Source: Helianthus annuus (lineage: Eukaryota; Streptophyta; Magnoliopsida; Asterales; Asteraceae). From it: a DNA stretch of 64,000 nucleotides. Within the stretch, counting starts at the first letter, position 1. Each line of letters starts with the position of its first letter. The notes under the pieces were generated by a model. It worked only from the letters and a program-made list of their open reading frames with translations. It searched no databases and was not told the DNA's origin. The position numbers were made by a program, and so were the translations under genes. The stretch covers positions 145,359,472 through 145,423,471 of the forward strand of contig NC_035433.2 of assembly GCF_002127325.2 (NCBI RefSeq), given 5' to 3'. This document shows positions 11,981-22,568 of the stretch, piece by piece.

Positions 11981-12588
11981 TTGGTAGTGTTATTTTCCCT
12001 GATTTCTCATTATTAACACATTTTTGAAATGAAGTAATTTGTATTTTTACAAAAACATGACAATCCGCTTTTTATAATAAAGTAGTAAACTCATCATTTT
12101 TTAAAAAATATCTTCTTTCACTATTACTTAATTATAAAATAACATAACAAATACGACCAAATAAACGCCTTTAAACTTTAAGGCTGGACAGAGCGGCATG
12201 CACAATAGAAAGAATCCGACAAGTATTTACCGCACGAAAAGGCCGATATTCCTGCACCCACTTTCACCGCATCTCCTCCGACTTTCTCATAACCCATCAG
12301 GCAAATGCAGCGACTTCATCTAGCACACTCCCAAGCTCGAGTCCACATAGAACGTTCTAATGCGTGGGAAACTTCTTTCCCAAAGGTGTTTCCAAGAAGG
12401 ACCAAAGAAATCATACATCGGCTTTATTATACAACAAATTTTACATTATATTATTTTATAAATTTTACAAATAATAAAATAATACAACAACAACCGTACA
12501 CAGTATAATCTATACTCGGTTTTACCTTATAAATAACTCAAAAAATACGAAATTTAATTGAAAGAAAAAAAAACACATTTTATAGCAT
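11981..12588. other. Upstream region of the exosome gene
   Basis: No gene was recognised. It is AT-rich near 12430-12560 and presumably holds the promoter of the following gene. I see no unambiguous TATA box. Confidence 0.4.
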
Positions 12589-12604
12589 AAACCCTAAACC
12601 CTAG
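12589..12604 (+). promoter_or_regulatory. Double telo-box near the RRP46 transcription start
   Basis: The sequence aaaccctaaaccctag contains two consecutive telo-box motifs (AAACCCTA). Another occurs at 12648 (agccctaa) and in reverse in intron 1 (ctagggtttc near 12753). Telo-boxes close to the transcription start are known in plant genes for ribosome and RNA processing machinery, which fits the product. The functional link is inferred. Confidence 0.5.
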
Positions 12605-12710
12605 GGTGTGTTTGGCACACCAGAACCGTAAAAGAACAGAGAAACAAAGCCCTAATTTCCTCTCCGTCAATCAGAAATCGATTATCTGCAACAAACAAAC
12701 CGATTCACAG
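12605..12710 (+). other. 5'UTR exon of the RRP46-like gene (start approximate)
   Basis: A plausible noncoding first exon ends cgattcacag at 12710, followed by the donor gttagttt. The next exon probably begins at 12965 after gttgatacag and contains the start codon at 12985. The exact transcription start is not determinable here. Confidence 0.45.
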
Positions 12711-12984
12711 GTTAGTTTCTTCGAATTTCAGAAACCCCAATTAATCAATTTCTAGGGTTTCTTTCTTTAATTTCTTGTTCAATCAATTCACTGCGTATGA
12801 GATTTTGTTACTCAATTCAATAGTTATATCTTTAACTTTTGATTATTATTAGTCAAAAACACTAAACCCATGATCCCAATTTTATATAAGTTGATTATTA
12901 ATCATTATTTACAAAAATGCCATTATGGTTCTTGCTGTAGTAAACATTAATCTGGTTGATACAGATACCCATTTTGCAAAGATT

Positions 12985-13174
12985 ATGGAAGTTGATAGAG
13001 CAGACGGGCGGACCGCGAATCAACGGAGACCGGTGGTTTGTACTCGAGGCGTACTTCATCGGGCTCATGGCTCTGCTAGCTGGGCTCAAGGTACTTCAAT
13101 TTGATTTCAATTTCATAAGATTTATAAACTTGTAAATGTTACAACTAGGGTTCTTGTTTTGGAATGAGTTTAAA

Positions 13175-13211
<37 letters not shown>

Positions 13212-16200
13212 GATATTATGTAAGTATCATCATCATACTCAGTAAATCCCACCAATAGCAACGCAAAGGTAGGGTTTGAGGAGGGTAAAGGTAGGGTCTG
13301 AGGAGGGTAAGATGTAGACAGTCTTACCTCTACCCCGTAGGAATAGAGAGGCTGCTTCCAGTGAGGCCCCCGGCTCGATAGTAGTTTTGCATCAAGCCTT
13401 GGACATAAGGCACATAACACTCAACAATTGAGACAATTGCCGATTAGTGCATGTACCCCCTTGTCTTTCGGCTATCAGCGCCACCACATGATGCATGATT
13501 AACCATCCCCCTCTTTTAACGTTATTCTCACGAAATTAGTAAAATAACGTTAAAATTAGTGCACTTTCACTTTTTTATTATAACATAATATATATTATTT
13601 AGCTATTTATGCCATTAATGTGTGTGTATATATATGATATTATGTAAGTATACATTTTATATTATTAAAAACTTTACTCGTGAGCCTACTTTTAGCTCGA
13701 TAAGTGAAGTCTCGGGCTCGGGTTAGGTTTGTTAAACGAGCTTATTTTTAGGCAAGGGCTCGTTTAAGCTTTGTTTGATTCGAGCTTTTAGCGAGTTGAT
13801 TTCGAGTAGCTCATGAGCGGCTTTTAGTGAGGGTTATGGTTTAAGTCAAACGGGTAAAATAAAGAAAATAGAACGGAAACGGGTCAAATGGTTAAACAAA
13901 ACGGATTTACATTTTCCCCAATGATTATATTAATGCATGCGGGTATGAAATGATTCTGTTCAAAATCTATATTAATATAGAATAACTTTGAATTGAAAAA
14001 CGAGTTGAATTCAAAATCACATGTCGTTATTTTATCGTATCAGGTGAGACAAAGGTGATTGCTGCTGTTTATGGACCAAAAGCTGGAACGAAGAAAAACG
14101 AGAATCCTGAAAAAGCTTGCATTGAAGTCATTTGGAAGCCAAAAACAGGGCAGAGTGGTGAGTTTTTTTTTTTTTTATTATATTATTATTATTATTATTT
14201 TTTGAGTGTATTACAAAAATCGTCCTTTATGCATGTCACTTATTGCAAACTGTGTCTTTTGTCTTCAATAATTACAGAAAACGTACTTGATGTTTGCAAA
14301 CCCTTGCAAGTTATGTCCTTTAGCCCTAACTCAGTTAATTTTTGTGGTTAAATCTGACCAAATGGACCCCGCATGAGGGTATTTTGGTCATTTTACTCTC
14401 ATGTGGGGTCCATTTGGTCAGATTTAACCACAAAAATACCGTCATGTGGGGTCCATTTGGTCAGATTTAACCACAAAAATTAACTGAGTTAGGGCTAAAG
14501 GACATAACTTGCAAGGGTTTGCAAACATCGAGTACGTTTTCTGTAATTATTAAAGACAAAGGACACAATTTGCAATAGGTGACATACATAAAGGACGATT
14601 TTTGTAATTTACTCTTGTTTTTTTTTCACGGCGTTAATTTTTTTTAACTAAGTACTTAACTGGGATTGGTTTGATTGATTAGGGAAACAAGAGAGGGAAT
14701 ACGAAATGGTACTAAAGAAGACGTTGCAAAGTATCTGCCTTTTGAATGTTCATCCTAATACAACAACGTCGATTGTCATTCAGGTATGTTGATTCTTAAT
14801 TCCTTGTTTATATAGGGGTGCGTTTGATACGTAACCGAGTTTAAGACGAGAACTACTTTATGCACGCGTGTACCTAGAAGTATAATGTACAAAGTGTGCA
14901 TGTGATTCTCCACTTAATATTTTTTTTTTAATTTTTTTTACGACGGTTAATTGTAACACACTTTTTAAACCTACTCCTAAATGTCCACTATGGGACTAGA
15001 CCCCTCAACTAGGGATGCGATTGGCACCCGTACACGTACCAAACTAGTACCATAACGCATAGTACCGATACCGAAATTAAGCTAAAACCAAAACCGAATC
15101 CCGTATCGTATATCTTCCATCGGTACTGCACCGATATGGTATGGTACCATTAAAAGTCCTGAACCGATACTGCACCGCATAGTACCGATACCGAATTGAG
15201 CTAAATTAAAAACCGAATATCGTACCGTATATGTTAAGTCAGTACTAGTATGGTACTGTCCGGTACAATATTGGTATGGTACCATTAAAAGTCCTGAACC
15301 GATACTGCACCGCATAGTACCGATACCGAATTGAGCTAAATTAAAAACCGAATATCGTACCGTATATGTTAAGTCAGTACTAGTATGGTACTGTCCGGTA
15401 CAATATGGTATGGTACCATTAAAAGTCCTGAACCGATACTGCACCGCATAGTACCGATACCGAATTGAGCTAAATTAAAAACCGAATATCGTACCGTATA
15501 TGTTAAGTCAGTACTAGTATGGTACAGTCCGGTACAATATTGGTATGGTACTAGTCCGGTACAATATTGGTATGGTACTGGTATTCGGTTCAAAATTTCT
15601 CATCCCTACCCTCAACCACTTGGAGATGAACGCCTTTACAACAAACCTTGATACCAGTTGGCTACGAACCCTTTGGTACATAAAATTGGTTTGACTATGA
15701 TATGTAAGGTGGTTATGTAACCGCATAAATGCCTCCTTTTTTTCTCACTGTATCTAAAATGCACCAAGTACACGAGCTCATGAAATTCTCACAATTTTCT
15801 AATTAAAATTTGTGATGCTTTATATATATGTATATATATATATATATAGAGTAAGGTTAACATACAAAAAGCCTTATCATACATCACGTAGGAGACAATG
15901 GTAACCGTTGGATCAGGGGTATAATCACGCATGGGACCACATAATCACGCATGGGACCACATAATCATGCATGGGACCACATAATCACGCATGGGACTAT
16001 AATCACGCACGTTATATGATAATAACGCACGTTATATTTTTTGTCATGTATGTTAATGTAGGTTAAGCCTTGAAGTACATTATACTTTCTCTATATATAT
16101 ATAGAGAGAGAGAGAAAGTGTACTGTACAATATTCCTTATCGTACATTACGTACGCTACAATCTCAGCCTTCAGATCATCTTCCCGCATTGAAATCACAT

Positions 16201-16477
16201 GTTGTTTTTTTGTAACAATTTCGCACGTGATAATTTTTGATGAAATCGCATGTTTTTTTTAACAATTTCGCATGTGATAATTTTTGATGAAATAGCATGC
16301 TGTTTTTTTGTAACAATTTCGCATGTGATAATTTTGATGAAATCGCATGTTAAAAAACCAACATGAGAAATTGTTACAAAAAAACATGCGATTTTCGATG
16401 CGGGAAGATGATCTGACGGCTGAGATTGTAGCGTACGTAATGTACGATAAGGGTATTTGTATGTTAACCTAACCCTC

Positions 16478-16528
<51 letters not shown>

Positions 16529-18910
16529 TGTGGTTAGTATGTAACGCAGAGCGTCATGTTTGTTTCAGTTTATTGTATTAGTTAGTATCGCTCATCTATT
16601 GTATATCTTAAAGCTCTCGATATCTATAAATGTATATACTTTCTGATTTTTATTTTCTCGCAATTTATGCTTGCTTGCTTTCATCGTTGGTTTCTGTTTT
16701 TTATTTCTTGAAATTTATGCCCCGTATGATTATTATCGTTTATGTTCAGGTTGTCAATGATGATGGTGCTGTATCCTTTTAACTATAAACATGTTCTAAA
16801 TTTTTAATTTATTTTGAAGTGTTTGTGGTGTTTCTTGACTTATATTTCTTTAGCTTCTTCCATGTGCAATAAACGCAGCCTGTTCTGCTCTTGTGGATGC
16901 TGGTATTCCTTTAAAGCATCTTGCGGGTACGATAAAATATTAAAACTTACAACCCAGTTTTATAGCTTTATTAAATGGAAAAATTACAAGTTTTGTCCTT
17001 TATCTTTATACCACTTTTCAGGCGGTGTCCTTTTTAACGAATGTTAACAGGCGGTGTCCTTTACTAGGTATTTTGTTGCAAGTTTAGTCCTTTACACCCA
17101 ACCCAGTTAAAAAACCCTGTTAATTGTTGACAGGCGATGTCCTTTACTAGGTATTTTGTTGCAAGTTTAGTCCTTTACCTAGGTATTTTGTTGCAAGTTT
17201 AGTCCTTTACACCCATCAATTAACAGGGTTTTTTAACTGGGTTAGGTGTAAAGGACTAAACTTGCAACAAAATACCTAGTAAAGGACACCGCCTGTCAAC
17301 ATTCGTTAAAAAGGACACCGCATGAAAAGTGGTATAAAGATAAAGGACATAACTTGTAATTTTTCCTTATTAAATTCATATTAAATGGTTGTACTGGTTT
17401 TTGTAGTTGCAATATGCTGTAGTGTAGCTGAAAGTGGACATATTGTTCTTGACCCCAGTAAGTTAGAAGAACAGGTTAGCGTAATTTTTAGATTTTTTTT
17501 CATGAATAAATATTTTAACTCTAAATCTGTAACGAAAATGCCTTTTTTGTCTTGTAAATGATGATAAGTTAAAGAGTAAATTGCAAAAATCGTCCTTTAA
17601 TAAATTACATAAAGAACCTTTATGTATGTCACTTATTGCAAACTGTGTCCTTTGTCTTCAATAATTACAGAAAACCGTACTCGATGTTTGCAAACCCTTG
17701 CAAGTTATGTCCTTTAGCCCTAACTCAGTTAATTTTTGTGGTTAAATCTGACCAAATGGACCCCACATGAGGGTATTTTTGTGGTTAAATCTGACTAAAT
17801 GGACCCCCAGATGAGAGTAAAATGACCAAAATACCCTCATGTAGGGTCCACTTGGTCAGATTTAACCACAAAAATTAACTGAGTTAGGGCTAAAGGACAT
17901 AACTTGCAAGGGTTTGCAAACATCTAGTACGTTTTCTGTAATTATTGAAGATAAATGACACATTTTGCAATAAGTGACAAACATAAAGGATGATTTTTTG
18001 TAATTTACTCTAAGTTAAATTATTTGTTCTTGGAAAAATTAATTAATGGGCTTTTTGCAAGAAAGGTGAAGTATTTTTCATTTTAAATTGGTTCGGATTA
18101 TTTATCATCAAATTTCTGCTGGGAAGGATCTTTTCGTCAAATATTCATGCAAAAATGTGAAAGAGTAAACTTCCGTTTTGCTCCCTGTGGTTTGGTCACT
18201 TTAACGGTTTTGCCCCAAACCTTTAAAAATAGCCATTTTACTCCCTGATGTTTTGGTTTTGTTGCCAGTTTGCTCCCTGCAGGGAGCAAAATGGAAAAAC
18301 AAACAATTTGAATGGAGTTAGAGGCGGGGAGCAAACTGGCAAAAAACCGAAACATCAGGGAGTAAAATGGCTATTTTTAAAGGTTTGGAGCAAAACCGTT
18401 AAAGTGGCCAAACCACAGGGAGCAAAACGGAAGTTTACTCTAGTGAAAGCATATAAGGATTTTTTTTTTATATTTCCCCAATGTTCTAGTATATATATTT
18501 TAACTTTATTAATGCAACACAACTTTTTAGTAACATTTGGCTTCACTTGCAGAATATGAAGGCATTTATATATTTGGTCTTTCCCAACTCGATAACATCT
18601 GTTCTTCCGGATGGTTCAAAAAGACCAGGAGGTGAGGCGATGGAGCACGGTATTGTTACGTCCCTCACCCATGGCGTAATGGCAGGTACCTTTTGAGCGC
18701 GCGCACACTTGCCTTCTATGAAGTCGATTAATGTTATTTAAATATGCGATTTATTTGTATTAATTTATCAATCTCATTACTTGTATTGTATTAGTGGATG
18801 AGTACTTCAGCTGTGTGAAGCTGGGACGTGCTGCTGCGGCGGAGTTGTCGGATTTCGTCAGGAACAGTTTAAAGTTGAAAGCTGGGAACGACCCATCTAA
18901 AGCCGGCTGA
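12985..18910 (+). CDS. RRP46: Exosome complex component RRP46-like (EXOSC5 family)
   Basis: This encodes a subunit of the nuclear/cytoplasmic RNA exosome, an RNase PH-fold ring protein that supports 3'-5' RNA processing and decay. Coding exons: 12985-13090, 14044-14157, 14683-14783, 16750-16770, 16854-16926, 17407-17474, 18553-18685 and 18795-18910. All junctions are GT-AG and the phases join without a break, giving 243 residues, close to the roughly 240 of plant RRP46. Recognisable stretches are MEVDRADGR, HRAHGSASW, AAVYGPKAGTKKNENPEKA, LPCAINAACSALVDAGIP, AESGHIVLDPSKLEE and HGIVTSLTHGVM. The start is the first ATG of exon 2 and matches the family N-terminus. Introns are heavily loaded with transposons, yet the gene looks intact. 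Family identification rests on my memory of plant homologues. Confidence 0.95.
13174..13211. repeat. (TG)n(TA)n microsatellite in intron 2
   Basis: A tgtgtgtg tract is followed by a long run of TA. It lies just left of the SINE-like insertion, and a shorter version of the same tract recurs at the insertion's right side (13619-13634). Confidence 0.85.
13228..13634 (-). mobile_element. SINE-like insertion in intron 2, minus strand
   Basis: Read on the minus strand, 13228-13420 contains a tRNA-related SINE-type body: cctacggggtagaggtaaga, accctcctcagaccctacc and gtgggatttactgagtat, ending in an ATGATGATGATA tail. This closely resembles TS/SolS-type plant SINEs as I remember them. The sequence tgatattatgtaagtat occurs on both sides (13211-13227 and 13635-13651), so the inserted unit appears to be about 407 bp. 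That is longer than the SINE body, and the right part (13430-13634) is unidentified. Confidence 0.6.
14214..14614. mobile_element. Mutator-type foldback MITE in intron 3
   Basis: A 401-bp element whose two arms are nearly complementary over most of their length (acaaaaatcgtccttta at the left, taaaggacgatttttgt at the right). Flanking 9-mers ttatttttt and ttgtttttt match at 8 of 9 positions, consistent with the 9-bp duplication of Mutator-like elements. There are no coding sequences. It is the same family as 17574-18010. Confidence 0.8.
15010..15608. mobile_element. Non-autonomous hAT element in intron 4
   Basis: A 599-bp element begins tagggatg and ends catcccta, flanked by the perfect 8-bp duplication ccctcaac (15002-15009 and 15609-15616), which marks a hAT insertion. 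The interior is dominated by ggtac/gtacc-rich tandem repeats and has no transposase. Confidence 0.88.
15156..15560. repeat. Three tandem units of about 134 bp inside the hAT
   Basis: Units begin gtcctgaaccgatactgcac at 15156, 15291 and 15425. Each contains cgaattgagctaaattaaaa and tatgttaagtcagtactagt. The units are nearly identical, so the expansion is recent. Open frames read through this tract are repeat artefacts. Confidence 0.9.
15849..16091. mobile_element. (TA)n-bounded element G, intron 4
   Basis: A 243-bp unit starting gagtaaggttaacatacaaa and ending aagtacattatactttctc sits between two TA runs (15821-15848 and 16092-16103). It holds four or five copies of ataatcacgcatgggacc-type motifs. 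An inverted, closely similar copy lies at 31210-31430. The arrangement resembles rice Micron, a MITE that lies in (TA)n tracts. Confidence 0.7.
16104..16477. mobile_element. (TA)n-bounded foldback element H, intron 4
   Basis: This 374-bp element has long inverted arms: left cttatcgtacattacgtacg, right cgtacgtaatgtacgataag, extending through the cagatcatcttcccgcat region. It lies between TA runs at 16092 and 16478. The middle has repeats of aatcgcatgtt and aacaatttcgcatgtgataa. Confidence 0.8.
16478..16526. repeat. (TA)n(TG)n microsatellite
   Basis: A TA run is followed by about eighteen TG dinucleotides, adjoining the right end of element H. Confidence 0.95.
16977..17366. mobile_element. Mutator-type foldback MITE in intron 6
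   Basis: A 390-bp element with ends ggaaaaattacaagttttgt and acataacttgtaatttttcc, flanked by a perfect 9-bp duplication ttattaaat (16968-16976 and 17367-17375). The arms are complementary for more than 100 bp. A segment with ttgcaagtttagtccttta is duplicated near the left-arm centre. Confidence 0.9.
17574..18010. mobile_element. Mutator-type foldback MITE in intron 7 (first)
   Basis: A 437-bp element beginning gagtaaattgcaaaaatcgt and ending ttttttgtaatttactc, flanked by the perfect 9-bp duplication taagttaaa (17565-17573 and 18011-18019). It is closely related to the element at 14214-14614 in the same gene. Confidence 0.92.
18163..18440. mobile_element. Foldback MITE in intron 7 (second)
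   Basis: A 278-bp element has inverted ends gagtaaacttccgttttgct and agcaaaacggaagtttactc. Flanks atgtgaaag and tagtgaaag agree at 7 of 9 positions, a possible decayed duplication. It is a separate family from the other three foldbacks, with gctccctg motifs. Confidence 0.8.
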
Positions 18911-19998
18911 CTGTTGACCCGATTTGGAATAGGACAATTGTTAACATGAATGTTGTCAGTTTTATGAATTGGAATTAGTTAAACATGTTGTAGACGGTTC
19001 GTTTAAAATATCGGTTTTGTCGGAAGTTTTCTAGTTTGGCACTTTTGATATGTTTAACTCGTTTAATGAAATATGTCAACCCGTTATCCTTCTTATGACC
19101 CACTTAACCTATTTTTTCACATCTCGATTAACAAGTTAACTTGAACGTTACCTGTCAACCCGTTCAATGCTCTTGATAAAACGGACAAACGGGTCGTGTT
19201 TGGGATACATGATTTTAAGTGTGGGCTAGAGTTGATGTTTCTGACAAAAATAAAGTAGTAAAGTACAATTCCCGTCCTTCAATTCCAATCAGTAACATGC
19301 CTGGGGCTAACTGGACGTTTGTACTCCTGTAATAAGACTAAAATACCCCGACAAATTTATTTACCATATCAGCAGCCCCTACAGTTATAATTCATATATT
19401 CCTCCAAATTCAAAACTAATTCCTAATCTAGTAACTAATCACCCAAAGCAATTAATTAACCACCAAAACGATGTTACTAACAACAAGAACAAATCAACAC
19501 ATGTAGCCGGAATTGAATGTAGTTTATAACTTGAACTAGGTTTGACTTTTTGGAGTTTAAAAAACGAAGTCATGAGCTTTTTGAACAGTCATGGAAATTT
19601 AATAGCCTCAATATCGAGTTAAAAAAAATGCAGTCACAGGCATTTTTGTTAGTTTTTCTAGCTTCAACAAAAGATGATTATAATTGGTTTATAATGAAAA
19701 TTTCAAGTTTTCACCTATCTCCTAATCACGGTTACAAGACGGTTGATTTTTATCACGGCTATGGTCAAGGGTCAGTAGAAAAACAAAATAAGTTATCGAT
19801 AATGAAATATAGAAAGGTTTGAACCAAAATACCAATTTGATTTTAAAAATATTAATAATAAAATATTACGAAAGGATAAATATTTTGGAGCTCAAACATG
19901 GTAAATGAATTCTTAAAAACGCCACTGATCAAACCACCTCTTTTTCAATCGCCTAAATGAATCATATGTGACAATATAAAGTGCATGTATGATATATA
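18911..19998. other. 3' flank of the exosome gene, no further gene seen
   Basis: The 3'UTR presumably starts here, but no clear polyadenylation signal decides its end. A 90-residue open frame at 19550-19822 has no recognisable domain and lies in AT-rich DNA, so it was not called. Confidence 0.5.
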
Positions 19999-20208
19999 TG
20001 TTGATGCAGATTTTGTGTCCGATGCTGTTCGAATAGATTAGTTTTATTTTTATGCTGATAATGTAATAGTTAGTGAAACGGTCAAACGCATGTGTATTGA
20101 CCCGCTCGTTTGAAGTGGTCAAACGAGAGGGTTATGTGTTTGACCATGTGTGTTTGCTAGACAAAGGGGGTGTGGCTATAAATAACAACCCTTTTGTCAT
20201 TTGCAAAC

Positions 20209-20244
<36 letters not shown>

Positions 20245-20471
20245 TGAGAAAGTTCAGAGTGAGTTGTGTGGTTTGGGGGAGAGATCACCACTTGGTCTCT
20301 CCCCGGATGTATACTCCTTTGGTATTAGTTCGGTTAGATTGTAATGGGGCCGCTTTGTAATGTTATACTACCGGATTAATACAAGGAAGTTGTTTGTTCA
20401 TATCTAATCTCTCCCTTGTTGAACATAATCACTTACTAATCACGGTTTCGGTCCGGAATCACGAACCTACA
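19999..20471 (+). mobile_element. Solo LTR (Copia-like), 473 bp
   Basis: The segment starts TGTTGATGCA and ends GAACCTACA, with atata on both sides (19994-19998 and 20472-20476). Inside are a TATA-like ctataaataac at 20177, a (GA)n tract at 20211-20241 and a late region with gtccggaatcacgaacc, all in LTR-like order. There is no PBS or coding sequence. The duplication is AT-rich and so only moderate evidence. Assignment to Copia is a guess from the short length. Confidence 0.55.
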
Positions 20472-20579
20472 ATATAATATACATATACGTTTACTATAAT
20501 TGACACATGGTTTTTATCTTCTCAAAACAACTTCATTATTACAAAAACCCTTGAAAGAAACCATTAGGTGGTTTTTATC

Positions 20580-21158
20580 AATGTTTTTAAAACCGGACCG
20601 GACGAACCGGCGGTGTTACTGGTTCACTGGTTCAACTGGAGACCGGTCGAACCGTTATTGAAAACCGGATCACGTATTGTTTTAATTTATTATTAATAAT
20701 ATATAGAAAAGAAAAATAATAAAAGCTATTTTTTGGGCCTTTTGAAATCTTCGTAAGTCTTAAACCCAATATTTTTTTAACCTAGCCTACTAGTTCACTG
20801 CCTCCAATTTGATAATCGTCTAACACTCAGTCACAATATGAACGGCGACGGAGACAAACAATCGACGGGAGTATCATCATTCTTTATTCTTCTCTTGTTT
20901 CTTCTTTGTGGTCTTCGAATTCCAAGGTGGAGTCAACGAGTAGCAAAACAATTAGTTTTACTAATTTAACTGCTTGAATCAAGCCTTGACAAACATCTGA
21001 CCGACCTAACCGCTGCTACCGATCTACCACTTTAACCAGTGATCGCGAATAACCGGCCGGTCCAACCGTAAACGGCTCAAAGGTGTGCAACCGGACCGCC
21101 AGTGTTGCCGATTCCCGGTCAAACCGGTTCGGCCGCCCGCTCCTATCTTGAAAACACT
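20580..21158. mobile_element. Non-autonomous DNA element with ccggt-rich ends (candidate)
   Basis: The insert starts aatgtttttaaaaccggacc and ends cttgaaaacact. Its two ends are weakly inverted (tgttttTaaaaccgg against the reverse complement of ccggttcgg...cttgaaaacac). The same 10-mer ggtttttatc flanks it at 20570 and 21159. However the flanks are themselves a longer repeat, so this duplication is not decisive. Confidence 0.5.
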
Positions 21159-21613
21159 GGTTTTTATCCTCTTAAAGCACCTCTCATTTATTACAAAAAA
21201 AACCCTTAAAAGAAACCATCATTTCTTTTAACAGTGCAAAAGATACTTTATTCTCTTCCCAATAAATCTTCTTGGTCACTGTTACCGATGGCGTTTTGGA
21301 AAACTACATTATCCTCTTCACGAAACCCCACCAAACCACCTAACCATAAAAACCCACTAACCATCGCAGGAACTCATCTTTTTCGAAGAAATAACTCCCC
21401 TAAACCCTAATCGTCAAAAAAGATCAAGAAGACGATTCAAATGTGGATACTTCTCTATTGTATCAGCATTTTTCTTGATTTCATTGCATGAGCCGCGTTT
21501 TCCTCACCGGTTGGAGCATTTGAACCCTGTTGAAAAAGAAAATGAAGAAGTTAGAGTTGCAAAAGAGATTTGAAGTATCAAAAGTTGAAAAAAGGAGATT
21601 CACAAAAGAGGTT

Positions 21614-22050
21614 TCAAAATGGGAAAGAAAAGTATGTAGTTTTTGTAATCTTTACATCCATTTATTATTTATAAAGTTCTATTATGTGGTATGTAGTTTT
21701 TATCATCTTTATTCTGCATTTTTTATTTTTAAAGATCTATTTTTTGTTTTCCATCTTATTTTCTTGTTGGTGTTCTTTATTTTGCGGGTTGAAAATGGGA
21801 AATAAAACTATGTAGTTTTTATATATTTTATCTTCTGTGGTATGTAGTTTTTCTCATCTTTTATCTCCATTTGTTATTTTTAAAAATCCACTATGTGTTT
21901 TCAATCTTATTTTTGTGTTTCTATTTTTTATCTTGCCGGTTAAAAATGGGGACGAAAAGTATGTAGTTTTTTATCATCTTTATTTCTTATTTTTAACTGT
22001 CCAGTATGTGTTTTCCACCACATTTTCTTGTTCATGTTCTTTCTTTTGCT
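21614..22050. repeat. Degenerate tandem repeat, three units of about 150-176 bp
   Basis: Units start near 21621, 21797 and 21948 with gggaaagaaaagtatgtagt-like sequence followed by ttatcatcttta. The tract is T-rich and lies just upstream of the SKP1-like sequence. It ends in an acceptor-like aaattag at 22057, so it may have been an intron. Confidence 0.6.
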
Positions 22051-22057
22051 AAATTAG

Positions 22058-22568
22058 TCTTTTCTGGATCATTTATAGTTCGTCTGAACTGTAGGGATGG
22101 AAGTGTGTCTGAGGTTGAACTAGGGGTGCTCGCCCAACAGTCGGAAAGGGTCCGATGTATGCTGATCCACTGTCGATTGAGTTCAGAGATGAAATTACCA
22201 TGCGGTTCCAACAACAGGTCTATCTTGATATCGTTCTGTAGGAATTTTGATCATAACTTCAATATGCGGGTTCATTTTCCGAACCCGAATTGGTGGGCTG
22301 AGATGCCGCATTTCCACCCATGGAGTCTTGTTGTGGCCTCAAAATTTCTGGAGATCGAACCTTTGTTGACCTTTTTGTGGATATATTAACACAACAAATG
22401 CCAAACAGAACCACCTTCGATGAGCTAAGGCGCCTATGTGGATTTTCTTACAAGTTGGACTCAGTTGAAGAAGAAGAGGATGTTTGTAGCATCTTAATGG
22501 AGCGTTACTTGGACTATCAAAACAGCGAATCCTATCTTGAGAGACTCGCATGTATAATCTACCATTAA
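22058..22568 (+). pseudogene. SKP1-like (ASK) protein, frameshifted
   Basis: SKP1 proteins link F-box proteins to CUL1 in SCF ubiquitin ligases. Here one frame reads a BTB/POZ-type start (IVRLNCRDGSVSEVELGVLA, then MKLPC and ILISFCRNF) and the middle segment WSLVVASKFLEIEPLL. The second frame, from about 22355, reads LTQQMPNRTTFDELRRL and KLDSVEEEEDV, matching the SKP1 C-terminal helices (MIKGKTPEEIR, FTPEEEEEV). A single frame change near 22355-22365 separates the two, and the normal WAFE end is missing. An initiating exon was not found. It is probably a decayed ASK-like copy. A sequencing error or a diverged expressed gene remains possible. Confidence 0.6.

Noticed and set aside
12305..12508. 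67-residue frame upstream of the exosome gene
   Set aside because: Its second half is AT-rich low complexity, there is no homology and it probably lies in the promoter.
15082..15593. Open frames on the minus strand over the hAT element
   Set aside because: They are produced by the 134-bp tandem repeat and have no domain.
19550..19822. 90-residue frame
   Set aside because: No recognisable motif, AT-rich context and no neighbouring exons.
21288..21410. Short frame starting MAFWKTTLSSSRNPTKPP, presequence-like
   Set aside because: Looks like an organelle targeting peptide, but it ends after about 40 residues and I could not connect it to a downstream exon.
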